Source of the DNA: Tubiluchus corallicola
Taxonomy: Eukaryota; Priapulida; Priapulimorpha; Priapulimorphida; Tubiluchidae
Assembly (NCBI GenBank): GCA_030141605.1
Contig: JAQGDQ010000364.1
Coordinates: 1-30,000, forward strand
DNA: 30,000 bases
Reading direction: 5' to 3'
The notes under the pieces are model-generated. The model did no database searches, was not told where the DNA came from, and saw only the letters and a program-made list of their open reading frames with translations. Position numbers and translations under genes: made by a program. Positions 9,951-20,589 of this stretch are shown here, piece after piece; the first letter of the stretch is position 1; every line of letters begins with the position of its first letter.

Positions 9951-10096
9951 TTAGGTCTCAGTTTCTTCCAACGGTTTCTCTCTTTTCAAACGGTATTTGG
10001 ACTCCAAGTCTTTTTCCTTTAGTTCCTCTGCCTCTAACGGCATCAATAGATTAAGGCCAATTTTTCTTGACAACATATCTTTATCAGTTCTTTGTT
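9951..10096 (-). CDS. Possible terminal exon (weak)
   Basis: Reading the minus strand, a possible acceptor (CTTCACCACAG) is followed by an open frame of about 48 codons ending in TAA at 9953-9951. The peptide is charged and coil-like: KDMLSRKIGLNLLMPLEAEE, then a Lys/Glu-rich end finishing REKPLEETET. Local GC is higher than in the flanks, and ATTAAA motifs lie downstream. It lies downstream, on the same strand, of the membrane-protein exon at 13164-13466, so the two could belong to one gene. No intermediate exon was found and the simple phases (1 then 2) do not join directly. Confidence 0.3.
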
Positions 10097-10269
10097 TTCT
10101 GTGGTGAAGACCATGGCGTAAACTAGTTTATTTATTTCTTCTTTTGCTGCCATCTATTGAGTACTTTATACATCAACGTGGCTGTTCTTTCAGTTCATAA
10201 TCAGTTGCCATTATTCCAGCATTTAATGTTTTAACATGCAGAAGTTTTTTAGCCATAACTTAAAATCTC

Positions 10270-10736
10270 TAGAGCTATAAACTTGTAACTTTCACTGCCA
10301 AAACTTAATGTACAGTATCGTAATATCAAGCTGTGAAATTTCAACTTTGTAATTTTCAATGCCAAAATTTTATGTACAGTATCGTAATATCAAGCTGTGA
10401 AATTTCAACTTTGTAACTTTCACTGCCAAAACTTAAGGTACAGTATCGTAATATCAAGCTGTGAAATTTCAACTTTGTAACTTTCTCTGCCAAAACTTAA
10501 GGTACAGTATCGTAATATCAAGCTGTGAAATTTCAACTTTGTAACTTTCACTGCCAAAACTTAATGTACAGTATTGTAATATCAAGCTGTGAAATTTCGA
10601 CTTTGTAACTTTCTCTGCCAAAACTTAAGGTACAGTATCGTAATATCAAGCTGTGAAATTTCGACTTTGTAACTTTCTCTGCCAAAACTTAAGGTACAGT
10701 ATCGTAATATCAAGCTGTGAAATTTCAACTTTGCAG
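10270..10736 (+). repeat. 64-bp tandem array
   Basis: The landmark AAGCTGTGAAATTTC recurs at 10328, 10392, 10456, 10520, 10584, 10648 and 10712, exactly every 64 bp. Each unit also contains CTGCCAAAACTTAA and TACAGTATCGTAATATC. Units differ by a few substitutions. The array sits inside a dispersed repeat also seen unexpanded at 2925-3062. Confidence 0.95.
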
Positions 10737-12226
10737 GACACTTGATTCTAATACTATTGTAAGCTAAACTTCGACTCATTTTTTGCGCCCACCCCCATAT
10801 ACAGGGTGACATTGGCCGCTGATATACAGGTTGACTTGATTTTTTTATGTTGATATGTTCTTTGATAATGTTATGTTTCTGTTGTACAAGAAGAGTAGTA
10901 GTACAATGGTAATGACATAATGACATGGTATTCAGATGAAGGCAATGGCTGCTAGTTGGCTACTTATGTACCCTTAATTTCTCAGTGTTATTGTTTAGGT
11001 TCAGCAGCTGTTGTTCAGTTGTTTGGGTTTTTAAAAACCAAATAGAAATGCGAAGCCTCGATTAATAAATTTTGCTCTTTCTTGTCTTTTATTCCCAAAA
11101 ACATGTCATTCCGTCTAAACAATAAAATGTTTATGCCAAAAAATACCAATGACCAAAAGATCAATAATTATACATAATTTAGCAGTTTTTACACTACAGG
11201 GTTGCAGTAATTTTTGACTAATTTGTAATTTAACTAAATAACTAATTTTAAAAGTAATAAAAGTAATTTCCCCCAATCATGAGCTTTCAAAACGACAATA
11301 TTTTAACGCCTTATAAACTCCCTTGTGTTAACAAAATTTTGTCCACTCAACCAGATGAGGCCTGATAATGTGATCAGGCCTAAAAATCGCCACAAGGTGG
11401 CCAAAGCAGACAACAAGAGAAGTCTGCTAAGTGTCGCTAATGCAAAATTTCCAGTACAAACAACTATTCATAGATTAGCTGACTTTCACAGGCAAAATGT
11501 AGTGGATTTTTATTGTAATGTCCTGCTGTAATGTTTCATTTTTGCAACCTATTCGCTTCTAAAATTACTGTAATGTAAACTTCGGCACATTTTCCTGCGG
11601 CACCCGGTAAAGAGCTGACGGCAGTTGCTCTATACTAGTTGCTAGTTACTAGTTACTAGTTATAAGTTACTAGGTCCTAGTTACTCTAGTTTAACTAAGT
11701 TACTCTATATTAGTTAAAAAAATTGGGAAATGTTTTTTTCAACTACTAAGTTACACGTTCGTAATGAAATAAACATGAATTCATCAACTTTTTAAGGCCA
11801 CTATTAATGTTTGATAATAGCAATTTCGATTCGTCTAAATATTAAGCCGGCGGTGTTTCGGCGTTTCGACGTTTATATATCATCCCTCAGTGAAAAAAGC
11901 TGAATGTTCATGGCAAATGAAATCACGCAGACGCAGTTTTCCCGATAGAAAAACTTTCATTATCCTTTTACTAACCAGGCCCAGCGCCGCTTGCCTTAGG
12001 TCACTAAGGACAATCTGTGGCCACAAAGGTAGATCCCTTGCAGGATTCATCCTGTGAAATTTTTCTTTGGGATACTGCTAGCAATGTTATTAGATAATCC
12101 ACACACGATATTCATAGTCTCATTTCATTTCTTATACCCTCACTTCTTACAATTATAACTGTATCACCTGCTTCTTATTCATACTGTTCATGCTATTACT
12201 GTCATGATCAATGTTTAGTCTGTCTG
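10737..12226. other. Interval without recognised gene; CTAGTTA-rich tract
   Basis: At about 11630-11720 there is a tract of short CTAGTTA/ACTAGTT repeats. Near 11565-11610 is a partial copy of the dispersed repeat tail (AACTTCGGCACATTTTCC, CACCCGGTAAA). A 68-codon open frame at 11325-11531 (plus) and a 114-codon frame across the 64-bp array lack domains. I see no exon here. Confidence 0.45.
12219..12226 (+). repeat. 8-bp target-site duplication, left
   Basis: TCTGTCTG directly abuts the MITE end TAGGAATGAG and is repeated at 12603-12610. An 8-bp duplication is the signature of hAT-superfamily insertion. Confidence 0.75.
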
Positions 12227-12602
12227 TAGGAATGAGAATCGAACGTTTGAATTCGACTCGAACCTAAAATTATAGATTCGAATAATTCAGCACTTCAACT
12301 ACACGTGTTCCTTATCGTTAAAACGTTTGAAACATCATGCAGTTAGCATAATTTAGCTGCAGCTTCTGTACAAATCTTTAACAAACTAATAGTGGTTTTA
12401 CTGCAGAACAAAATCAAGTAATATGCATGATCTTTGTGAGGCCATTTTTACTAGTGGTTCGAAAACTTGTTTGAAAATGTTTCAAACTCTATTCGAAATT
12501 CGATTCGGATTCGAAATACTGAAATTGCGTTCGATTTGAATTCGAAAATCACAAATTCGATTCGATTCGAATTTGCTTTTTGGTAGAGAATGCTCACTCC
12601 TA
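12227..12602 (+). mobile_element. hAT-type MITE, copy 2
   Basis: The 376-bp element starts TAGGAATGAGAATCGAAC and ends GCTCACTCCTA, whose reverse complement is TAGGAGTGAGC. Perfect 8-bp duplications (TCTGTCTG) flank it. It has no transposase, so it must have been moved by one encoded elsewhere. It is related to 2061-2439 in inverted orientation. Internal TTCGAATCGAATT-type palindromic sequence gives a strong fold-back potential near both ends. Confidence 0.85.
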
Positions 12603-12610
12603 TCTGTCTG
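12603..12610 (+). repeat. 8-bp target-site duplication, right
   Basis: TCTGTCTG is identical to 12219-12226 and follows immediately after the element end CTCACTCCTA. Confidence 0.75.
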
Positions 12611-12845
12611 TCGTATTTGCGGTTTGTTTTTATTGCATAACTGATGCTACTGACTGTGTTTTCTTCCAAAACATAAACTATACGATTCTTATTTTATTGC
12701 ATCAAGTATGCACCCCTTATATCTTTATCATACAATGTATTTAAAATGCAAAATATTCCGCAGGTGAACTGGCCTTCTTGTGTACTTAACTGCAGAGAAT
12801 ACTTAACCAGAGAGTAAATGGATGGGCAATAGTCGTATGTTACTT

Positions 12846-13130
12846 AGCCATGCTGATTCTGGCTGTTTACCTCGTTGAAGAAATATGCATTCTAGAAGGG
12901 CGTTAATAACAAGCAAGGTACCGGTGCTGCCGCTAATATTTATATTGAGAAGTTCTTACTGCTGAATGCTAATCGCTGGGCTCAGTACTTGCTCAAAGTG
13001 GTCATTCTGCCATACTGATTTTGGTTATCTGAAAGATGTATTCACATTTTTGAGAATACTTGATAATAAGCCAGGTTCCGGTACCGCCATTAATATTTAC
13101 TCCTGGATGCTAAATTCTGGCTTGTAGTGT
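12846..13130 (+). repeat. Diverged tandem duplication, about 160 bp period
   Basis: The segment from 12846 (GCCATGCTGATTCTGG, later GGTACCGGTGCTGCCGCTAA) is echoed from about 13007 (GCCATACTGATTTTGG, later GGTTCCGGTACCGCCATTAA). Both continue into TATTTA and a GAATGCTAA or GGATGCTAA block. The two copies are substantially diverged. The duplication lies in the presumed intron after the exon at 13164-13466. Confidence 0.6.
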
Positions 13131-13163
13131 GTTGAAGTATAATAAAAACATTATTTCCTACTC

Positions 13164-13466
13164 ACCCATTTCATCAATCCTGTCAGACATTCCTAACGTG
13201 ACTCCCACCAATATCACACTCATCAGCAACAGCACTATCGCTGTCGCCATGACAATACGAGTCACTGTCTTTCGCCTCTCATTTTCTGTGCGCTCGAAGT
13301 AGCTATCCTCCGTTTCTGAGAGCTTCCGCTGTGCTGTCCTGTAATCAGGCTCCCTGATGCTGATCTCTTCGCTAGAAAGTATTTCTATCACATTTTCGTC
13401 GTCTGTCGACATTCGCATTGTTGTGCATGACGTCATCTCACGAACCGCGCAGAGAACAAACTCCAT
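13164..13466 (-). CDS. First coding exon of a single-pass membrane protein
   Basis: The minus-strand frame starts at ATG 13466. It encodes an acidic N-terminal segment (about residues 19-65, rich in Glu, Asp and Ser), a basic stretch ENERRKTVTR, and one hydrophobic segment IVMATAIVLLLMSVILVGVT at about residues 71-90, then LGMSDRIDEM. There is no signal peptide. Basic residues before the membrane segment suggest a cytoplasmic N terminus (type II). A canonical donor GTGAGT follows ATGG at 13163, so the in-frame TAG three codons on is probably intronic. Internal methionines at residues 11, 17 and 19 are alternative starts, and the third has a purine at -3. I do not recognise the family. Later exons would lie at lower coordinates. 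Confidence 0.6.
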
Positions 13467-13959
13467 CGGGCTGCTTCTTGTGCGAATACATCAGGAGTTT
13501 GGCACAGAACAGTAACATTTGGTTGGATCCCTGAGATTTTCCCAATGAAATAGTATGAAGAAGTTAAACAATTGTCCTTATGATTTTATGTTTATGAATA
13601 TCGATTTTTTATTGTCAAATGAAGATTATTATTAAATATATAAACTATTAGAATTAAGCCAAGAAGTTCCTCTGTGTAAAATCTAATTCACTTGTAGAGC
13701 CGTCAACAGACACACTGACAACTATTACCAGTTAACTACCACCATTCCTGTATGCTGACACACAACAATTTTCACAATGCAGAACAATCTACTTATGTCT
13801 CGAAGTTTATGAAAAATATTCATAATCAGTGACTATTCTTCGATTCAACGGACTGCAAAATATTTAGTATTAATTTCAGCGTTGCGAAGCCACAATGTAC
13901 GACTGAATAAAGTTTATAAATATTTTAGAACACTTTCAACACGGAGCTGATCTCGCTGT

Positions 13960-14300
13960 CATACGTTATGAGGTATAATCATAACCGGCACAATAACAGC
14001 GCAATATTGTTGCTCTCAATGTCACGCACGGCAACGCGTAATGCGAACAAACACGCACTACGCGCCGATGAATTTCTCCTCGTGACGTCACAGAAGTTGG
14101 CTTCGGTTGAAGTGCTTATAAGCTAGAGATGCACGCAGTCAAGTGTTGGTGCTGGATAATCAATCAGCCTCATTCGCGAGCAACCCCGAGACAAGCGCTC
14201 CCTGGTGGTAGATTTGCTTATCACGTTTGAGTACACCGCGGCGCAACAAATAGCGTTCTGAGGAAGCACGATGGGGCATGTTCAATCCATTTTGTTGATG
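13960..14300. promoter_or_regulatory. CpG-rich probable promoter region
   Basis: This stretch has many CpG dinucleotides (CGCACGGCAACGCG, TACGCGCCGATG, CATTCGCGAGC, ACCGCGGCGC) in an otherwise CpG-poor, AT-rich window. It lies about 500 bp upstream of the minus-strand first exon at 13466 and contains plus-strand core-promoter motifs, so it may be divergent. Confidence 0.4.
14083..14141 (+). promoter_or_regulatory. CRE, TATA box and initiator-like site
   Basis: A perfect palindromic CRE (TGACGTCA) lies at 14083-14090, a TATA-like TTATAAG at 14116-14122 and an initiator-like GTCAAGT centred on A14141. TATA-to-start spacing is about 25 bp, and the CRE is about 50-58 bp upstream of the putative start. 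This is the arrangement expected for a CREB/ATF-responsive core promoter. The downstream transcript is unclear: an ATG at 14271 gives only a 12-codon frame (MGHVQSILLMKI), and another frame stays open without ATG from about 14230 to 14444. Confidence 0.4.
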
Positions 14301-14444
14301 AAAATTTAAGATGCGCTCGAAGACGTGAGATAAAGAAGAATTACTTCAAATCCCCCGAAGAACTTCTTCCTGAACAAAATTGGATGATGGAGTGCCATGC
14401 TAATAATTACAAATTGATTATGCCTAGTCTCTGGCTGGTTTGAA

Positions 14445-15930
14445 CAAACCGCTCGGCACGAAGAGCTGTAAGTTTGTTCTATTCAAATAATGCGTCTCTA
14501 ATATGAATGTGACAGGGCTTCAATGTGACAGGGCTTCATTCGAGTAATATTTGCCCATGTGTGTAAGGCTGCTTATTTACTCTGCCACTCTGTAGAGGCA
14601 ATATCTAAAGTGGATTCACCACATGAGGCACGGCTAGTATACACTGGACAATAGGCAATTTCCCGTTAACCCTTTACACGACAAACAGGACGTTTTAAAG
14701 GAAAGGCCAAATCTTCTAGGAGGTTAGGCTTATTTCACTGTTCGCGAAAAATGTTACAAGGGTTTAGTAATAAAACTGCAATTAGCGCCTCCTGTAACTA
14801 ATAAAAGCACTTCAAAGTTACGAGTACTTCACGCTTGAACGCCCCCATTTCGAATGCCCATTCTTCCACCAATGACGTCATTTATCTTAAAGAAAGTAGC
14901 GCATTGTGAATCTTCACTAAAAGTATAAGTTTTTAGAAAACACTAGATAGCCGATTTTGTAATATTTTTGCGTAAATATTAAGCTGCAGAAGTTTGAACT
15001 AGTTTAAGCAGCGCGCGCTTACGGAAAGCCACGACGAGCTTACGAAAAGTTACGAAGCCTCCCGTTACGTGATGATTTTCAAGTGAATGGCAGCAACCAC
15101 TACGACAGTAAATTTCTATTCGGAGTTAGTATATTTTAAATTTACGCTTTCAGGAAGTTTTTTCCAAATTTCTTTGTTATATTTTTCTAATTTTAAGTGA
15201 TAATAGTAAAATAAATCCAACATACTGAACGACTTGTTCTTTCATTTAAAGAAAGGAAAACGATTTTTTAAATCATACCTAATTTTAACGTATCATCAGT
15301 GGTCTGTAATATACATTATACATTCAGTCACATGTGTTAATTATTAAATTGTTTCTGATTGGCTGAGAATAAACGTCTCTACTGATAACGTTCTTCTTCT
15401 TCTTCAATGAATCACAGGTCCAGGGACATGATTCTGCTCACCTCTCTATGCCAGGACCAGGGCCTAGGGGGGGGGGGTTAAGTGGGGATACTTCCCCGGG
15501 TAACATTTTTTTGCTTTATGCGAACATACTGCCTCCTCTCTCCCTCTCTTGCCGCACGCGCGCCGTTTGCCAGTATTGACAAGTATTAAGGACTGGTCTT
15601 GAGAATAAAACCTTATAATTGTTCTTTCCTTTAACAACTGTATAACTCCATATTTTCTCTTCGAAAATGCTTCTCCGGCGTTCTAGCAGTTTCAACAATG
15701 GTGACGCCCGCCCCCGGCGCATCGCCCCACCCCCGATGAGGCCTCACACGCCCCACTTCCCCAGGCCTCGCCTAGGCTGAAATAGGCCCTGGCCAGGACT
15801 CCCTACACGCTGCAATTCCCCAAGTGGATTTATTTCTAAGGATCAGTGCTGAAGTGTTTAAATCTTTCTGTGCAAAATCTAAGTATGTTAACATTTGTCC
15901 TCCTGCAGGTTTTTTAGCTGGTTCTACGGG
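14445..15930. other. Interval without recognised gene
   Basis: A 17-bp direct duplication (AATGTGACAGGGCTTCA) occurs at about 14505-14538. A run of G lies near 15469-15477, and a GC-rich patch covers 15680-15790. The 68-codon open frame at 15516-15722 (minus) has no recognised domain. Confidence 0.45.
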
Positions 15931-15933
15931 TTG

Positions 15934-16440
15934 TTAAAGAGTTGTCTTCACTGGAACATCATCAGGTAGTCTAAGCATATGCCCAATCCATCTTAAACGG
16001 CGTCTTTTTATTTTTCTTGTCCAAGGTTCTTCTTTTATTTTTTCATATAGATGTTTGTTTGAAATTTTCTTTGGCCATCTAATACCCAAAATGTTTCTGT
16101 AATTTCGCCTTTGAAATGCATCGATTTCAGCTTTATGATTTGCTTTTAATGTCCGGAGCTCAGAGTTATACAGAAATACAGTTTCAACTAAGGCTGAGAA
16201 TATTCTAATTTTTGTTTCCAAAGAAATCTTCCCATTCTCAAAAACTTTTGTGAGTTTTGAGTAAGCTGATAATGCCATTATCTTCCATCTTGATATGTCG
16301 ACCTCTGTTGTCAGCAGATTACCGAGATACTTGCATCTTTGCCATGATTCATCACCATGGCGTGTTATATGAAACTCTTCAGTTTTATTTTTGCTTAACG
16401 TCATTACTGCATAAGACTTTGCAATAGCAGAAATCTTCCA
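15934..16440 (-). pseudogene. LINE reverse transcriptase, C-terminal fragment
   Basis: The minus-strand frame (ATG at 16404, open a little further upstream) encodes the end of a non-LTR retrotransposon polymerase. Visible hallmarks in order: KYLGNLLT, an Ala/Leu-rich stretch, LETKIRIFSALVETVFLYNS, FQRRNYRNILGIRWPKKISN and RRRLRWIGHMLRLPDD. These match the thumb and connection region after the catalytic palm. The palm (including the YADD box) is missing on the 5' side, as in a typical 5'-truncated insertion. The remaining 156 codons are uninterrupted. No poly-A tail is obvious at the 3' end near 15900. Clade not determined. Confidence 0.8.
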
Positions 16441-17150
16441 TCTCGCCGGTATTTTCGAAAGCGGAAATTAAAATACGGCGCTGCTATCTCACGTTTACAA
16501 AGAAACACAAAAACTGGACAAATTTTGCAATGTCACAGCTTCAAATTTCAAGCACTCGAATACAATCCTCGATCAACTCAGCCACGATCTTTTCACATTT
16601 CTTTTTGGGGTTGAATTAAATTTTCAGTCTTTAAAGAAATTTGTCGCTTCTTTCCAACAATACCTAGATTTTCTTTCGACATATTATTTGTTGTTGGTTT
16701 CATCCAACAGATATGTAAACAAACAGGAAACAAAAAACAAATAGTCGAGCAGCTAAATAAAGTAGGCGACCGGATTCTTTCACTTCATAATCTGCAGCAC
16801 CGGAAAGGAAAACGGGGCGTCTTAGTCACAGAAAATGGCAGGTCCCTAATTAAAAACAAAAAAGAACAGCTAATACTTTTTTTGTAAATAGACGTTTTTT
16901 TAATATAGATTATCTTTGATATTTTTATCTTTACTGTTCTCTACAGGTTTTATTATCATTTCAAATTTATTTATTACAAAAAATGGCGTTTTTAATTATC
17001 CATGCATTTGTCTTGATTAAAGTTTTTGTTGATGTATTGTAAGTTTATCAGTAGATGTATTTAAATTGGAATATTGTAAATCAGCTTCTTTAAATATTGC
17101 TTTTGTTTATATTTTGCAAAGTAGCCTTGATAACTTTTAATGGGAATAAA
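16441..17150. other. AT-rich interval without recognised gene
   Basis: No convincing open frame, RNA or element ends are seen between the LINE fragment and the tetranucleotide block. Confidence 0.5.
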
Positions 17151-17156
17151 AGACAT

Positions 17157-17934
<778 letters not shown>

Positions 17935-18112
17935 AATGTTTCACCATTCATAGTCACATGTGTAGTGTATTACTCATTTTATTTTTCAATCATTTTATTT
18001 TTAATTATGATTTTGTATTTTGTATCAGCCTGTTTTAGTACTTGTTTGTACGATTACAAGAACAACGAATGATGTAAGAATAAAATGAATCAACATAAAT
18101 GAACCAGAAATA

Positions 18113-18600
18113 AACGAAATGAATGAATGAATGAATGAATGAATGAATGAATGAATGAATGATTGAATGAATGAATGAATGAATGAATGAATGACTGAAT
18201 GAATGAATGAATGAATGAATGAATGAATGAATGAATGAATGAATGAATGAATGAATGAATGAATGAATGAATGAATGAATGAATGAGTGAATGAGTGAGT
18301 GAATGAATGAATGAATGAATGAATGAATGAGTGAATGAGTGAGTGAATGAATGAATGAATGAATGAATGAATGAATGAATGAATGAATGAATGAATGAAT
18401 GAATGAATGAATGAATGAATGAATGAATAAGAATAAACTATGACAGAATGGGAAACAAATGAACGAATGAATGAATAAACGAACAAATGGATGAACGAAT
18501 GAATGAATAAACGAACAAATGGATGAACGAATGAATGAATAAACGAACAAATGGAGGAACGAATGAATGAATGAACAAATAGAGAAACGAACGAACTAGC
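18113..18600 (+). repeat. Long tetranucleotide microsatellite (GAAT)n with 31-32 bp higher unit
   Basis: (GAAT)n runs from about 18116 to 18427 with GATT, GACT and GAGT variants. It then changes to a longer unit (AACGAATGAATGAATAAACG, then AACAAATGGATG) repeated about three times to 18590. Minus-strand frames of 171-204 codons (FIHSFIHS) are repeat by-products. Confidence 0.97.
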
Positions 18601-18639
18601 TATGAATGTGTGAGTAAACAAATCTACGAGAGAATGCAT

Positions 18640-19565
18640 AAATAACTAAATGAATACTGTGCAAATGAACATCCGAACAAATAAGTAATTAACTAGTATT
18701 TAGCTTGACAGGCAAACGAACAGACGAACTAACAAACGCGCTGAATACCATTATTATTCTTGGCCCAACCGCTACTTGTTTGCAATCATAATTAATGCTC
18801 TAGCCAGTTTCAGCAGCCACGCATGCGCGTGCAGTCTTAACCCCGAGTGCACACGCAATTTAATTAAGCAAACGTTCGTTTTCGTTTGTTTAATTTCGAT
18901 TAGCTATCATCCTTGATTAGAAAGGTTTAATTCGTTAATGTCTCTGCAGTACAATGTCTTGTTAATGCTACTATAATCAGGCAGGATTGGCTTTCAACGT
19001 ACAGCGGATCAAATTACTGCCCCCCCCCTCCAGCCGCCGCCAATCAATAAAGAGTAATTTTCCAATCAATTGTGAGCAAGGAGTAGTTTTAATTTCTCAA
19101 GAAATTGATACACGCATATATGACGTCAGCACTATTTCAGCCAATAACTCTTTCATGGCTGACAGGAAACGGTTCAAACTTCTCTAATTAAGGTAATCGA
19201 TGACGCTACATTTATCAGTTTTAATGAATGTAATACAGATTCAAAGCAAAACCGCTACGCTAGCGTATTAGTGCATGATAAACGTACCTGCTGCAAACAA
19301 AGCGGTACTAAACATGATTGTTTCTGCATACATAGCGCGCAAAAGGGAAGTAAAGATGACATAAACGTAGGAAAGGCTCTTTTGGGCACATACAAATATC
19401 TTATATTAAGTAGGTGAAGGAAAAATATTGAGTCAATTATGCGGAGTTATTCGAGTCAATTACCGATAGTTTTTATACATATTTGAATAGAAGCGGTCCG
19501 TAACAGGAGTTTTTGAGTCAATTAGCGGTGAGTCTATTAACCGGCGCCTACTATACTATCAATGA
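18640..19565. other. Interval without recognised gene
   Basis: A poly-C run lies near 19020-19028. No exon or RNA gene is supported, and a 66-codon frame at 18987-19187 has no recognised domain. Confidence 0.45.
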
Positions 19566-19570
19566 TACAT

Positions 19571-19860
19571 ATACAGGGTGTCTCAAAAGTCTCGACACAC
19601 TTTGATATCTAATTTTCTTTTGAATTTTTCTCCAATCTCAACAAGCTCTTACATGAATCAAACGGAGGCTTTTGACAATTCTTTTCATCTATGTCTGGCT
19701 GGAACTCCGTTGCTATGGCGACGACAGTAGCGTTAAAAAAACGAAAAAAAAACAGTCTGGCATGAGGTCCTTCTGTCATCAACTGAAGTACTGAGCACCA
19801 TATGGCGTACATTCTATTCTGGACTTTGCATAATGAATATGTAATTGAAAGTTTCACAGT
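19571..19860. mobile_element. Possible mariner-like element end
   Basis: TACAGGGTGTCTCAAAAGTC at 19573 resembles the terminal repeat of Tc1/mariner-type elements (TA followed by CAGGGTGTCCC..AAAGT). No matching inverted end was found in the window. An 82-codon minus frame (19609-19857) is not recognisable as transposase. If correct, it is a fragment only. Confidence 0.3.
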
Positions 19861-20004
19861 TAAAGATATTAATGAAATATTAATGTATTCGCTACTAACA
19901 ATATAATGTGTAAACCAATGTAAATAGCACCACTAACCTTATTATATATTACATGTAATGCAAGCATTATGTGTGAATAAAGATGATATATATATATATA
20001 GCCT

Positions 20005-20360
20005 TTAAAGTCTTGAGCATTTCTTTTAGTCAAGTTAAGACGAAAATACTGCTTTTGTATATTTTGTTGTTTTCCCTGCCTTCTTCAGGGACCTAATATC
20101 AAAGCTTCATAGACCAATCCAATGCCAAGTCGGACATCTTTCATTGAGAAAGTCTCTCACAGCGCATGCGTGGTGAGGAAGGACTGCATCTTGTTAAAAA
20201 ACTACATTGTTAATACAATGAGAGAATAGTGTAGAGAATAATGTAGTTGAGAGACTTCCTCAATGATATTAGGTCTCTGAAGAAGGCAGGGAAAACAAGA
20301 AAATCTACCAAAGCAGTATTTTCGTCTTAACTTTACTAAAAAAAATTCTCAAGGCTTTAA
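20005..20360 (+). mobile_element. Fold-back MITE bounded by TTAA
   Basis: The left end TTAAAGTCTTGAGCATTTCT is an inverted match to the right end, whose reverse complement is TTAAAGCCTTGAGAATTT. Inverted similarity extends about 90 bp inward (AGTTAAGACGAAAATACTGC, CCCTGCCTTCTTCAG). A second inverted pair lies inside it (CATTGAGAAAGTCTCTCA at about 20144, TGAGAGACTTCCTCAATG at about 20249). TTAA stands at both outer edges. An AT dinucleotide run precedes it at 19986-20000. Confidence 0.85.
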
Positions 20361-20396
20361 TTCTTATGCACAAATTTTCAAACATTTCAAGTATAC

Positions 20397-20440
20397 ACAC
20401 CCGCACGCACGCACAAGCACGCATGCATGCACACACACCC
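20397..20440 (+). repeat. CA/GCAC-rich simple repeat
   Basis: ACACCCGCACGCACGCAC and CATGCATGCACACACACC form a short alternating purine-pyrimidine tract. Confidence 0.7.
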
Positions 20441-20523
20441 ATTAAAAGAAACAGCACTCTTTGCAACAGATAATCTAACAGCAAATTAACTGAAGGAAGA
20501 AAGCGCTAAAAATTGTTCAGCAT

Positions 20524-20580
20524 CGAGGATTCGAACTCAGAACCTTGCGATTTCAGCTCACATACTTTACCAATAGCGAA
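20524..20580 (-). repeat. tRNA-like SINE head
   Basis: The minus strand reads ATTGGTAAAG (A-box-like), then TGTGAGCTGAAATCGCA, which pairs as a five-base anticodon stem with a seven-base loop. This is followed by GAGTTCGAATCC, a clear B box. The T stem pairs poorly and position 33 is C instead of T, so it is more likely a decayed tRNA-derived SINE or pseudo-tRNA than a working tRNA. Confidence 0.4.
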
Positions 20581-20589
20581 CTCTTCTTA

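Noticed and set aside
10582-10926. 114-codon minus ORF across the 64-bp array
   Set aside because: Its end is formed by tandem units, and a 64-bp period shifts frame each unit. No domain is seen.
18025-18639. 171-204 codon ORFs rich in FIHS
   Set aside because: Direct translation of the (GAAT)n microsatellite.
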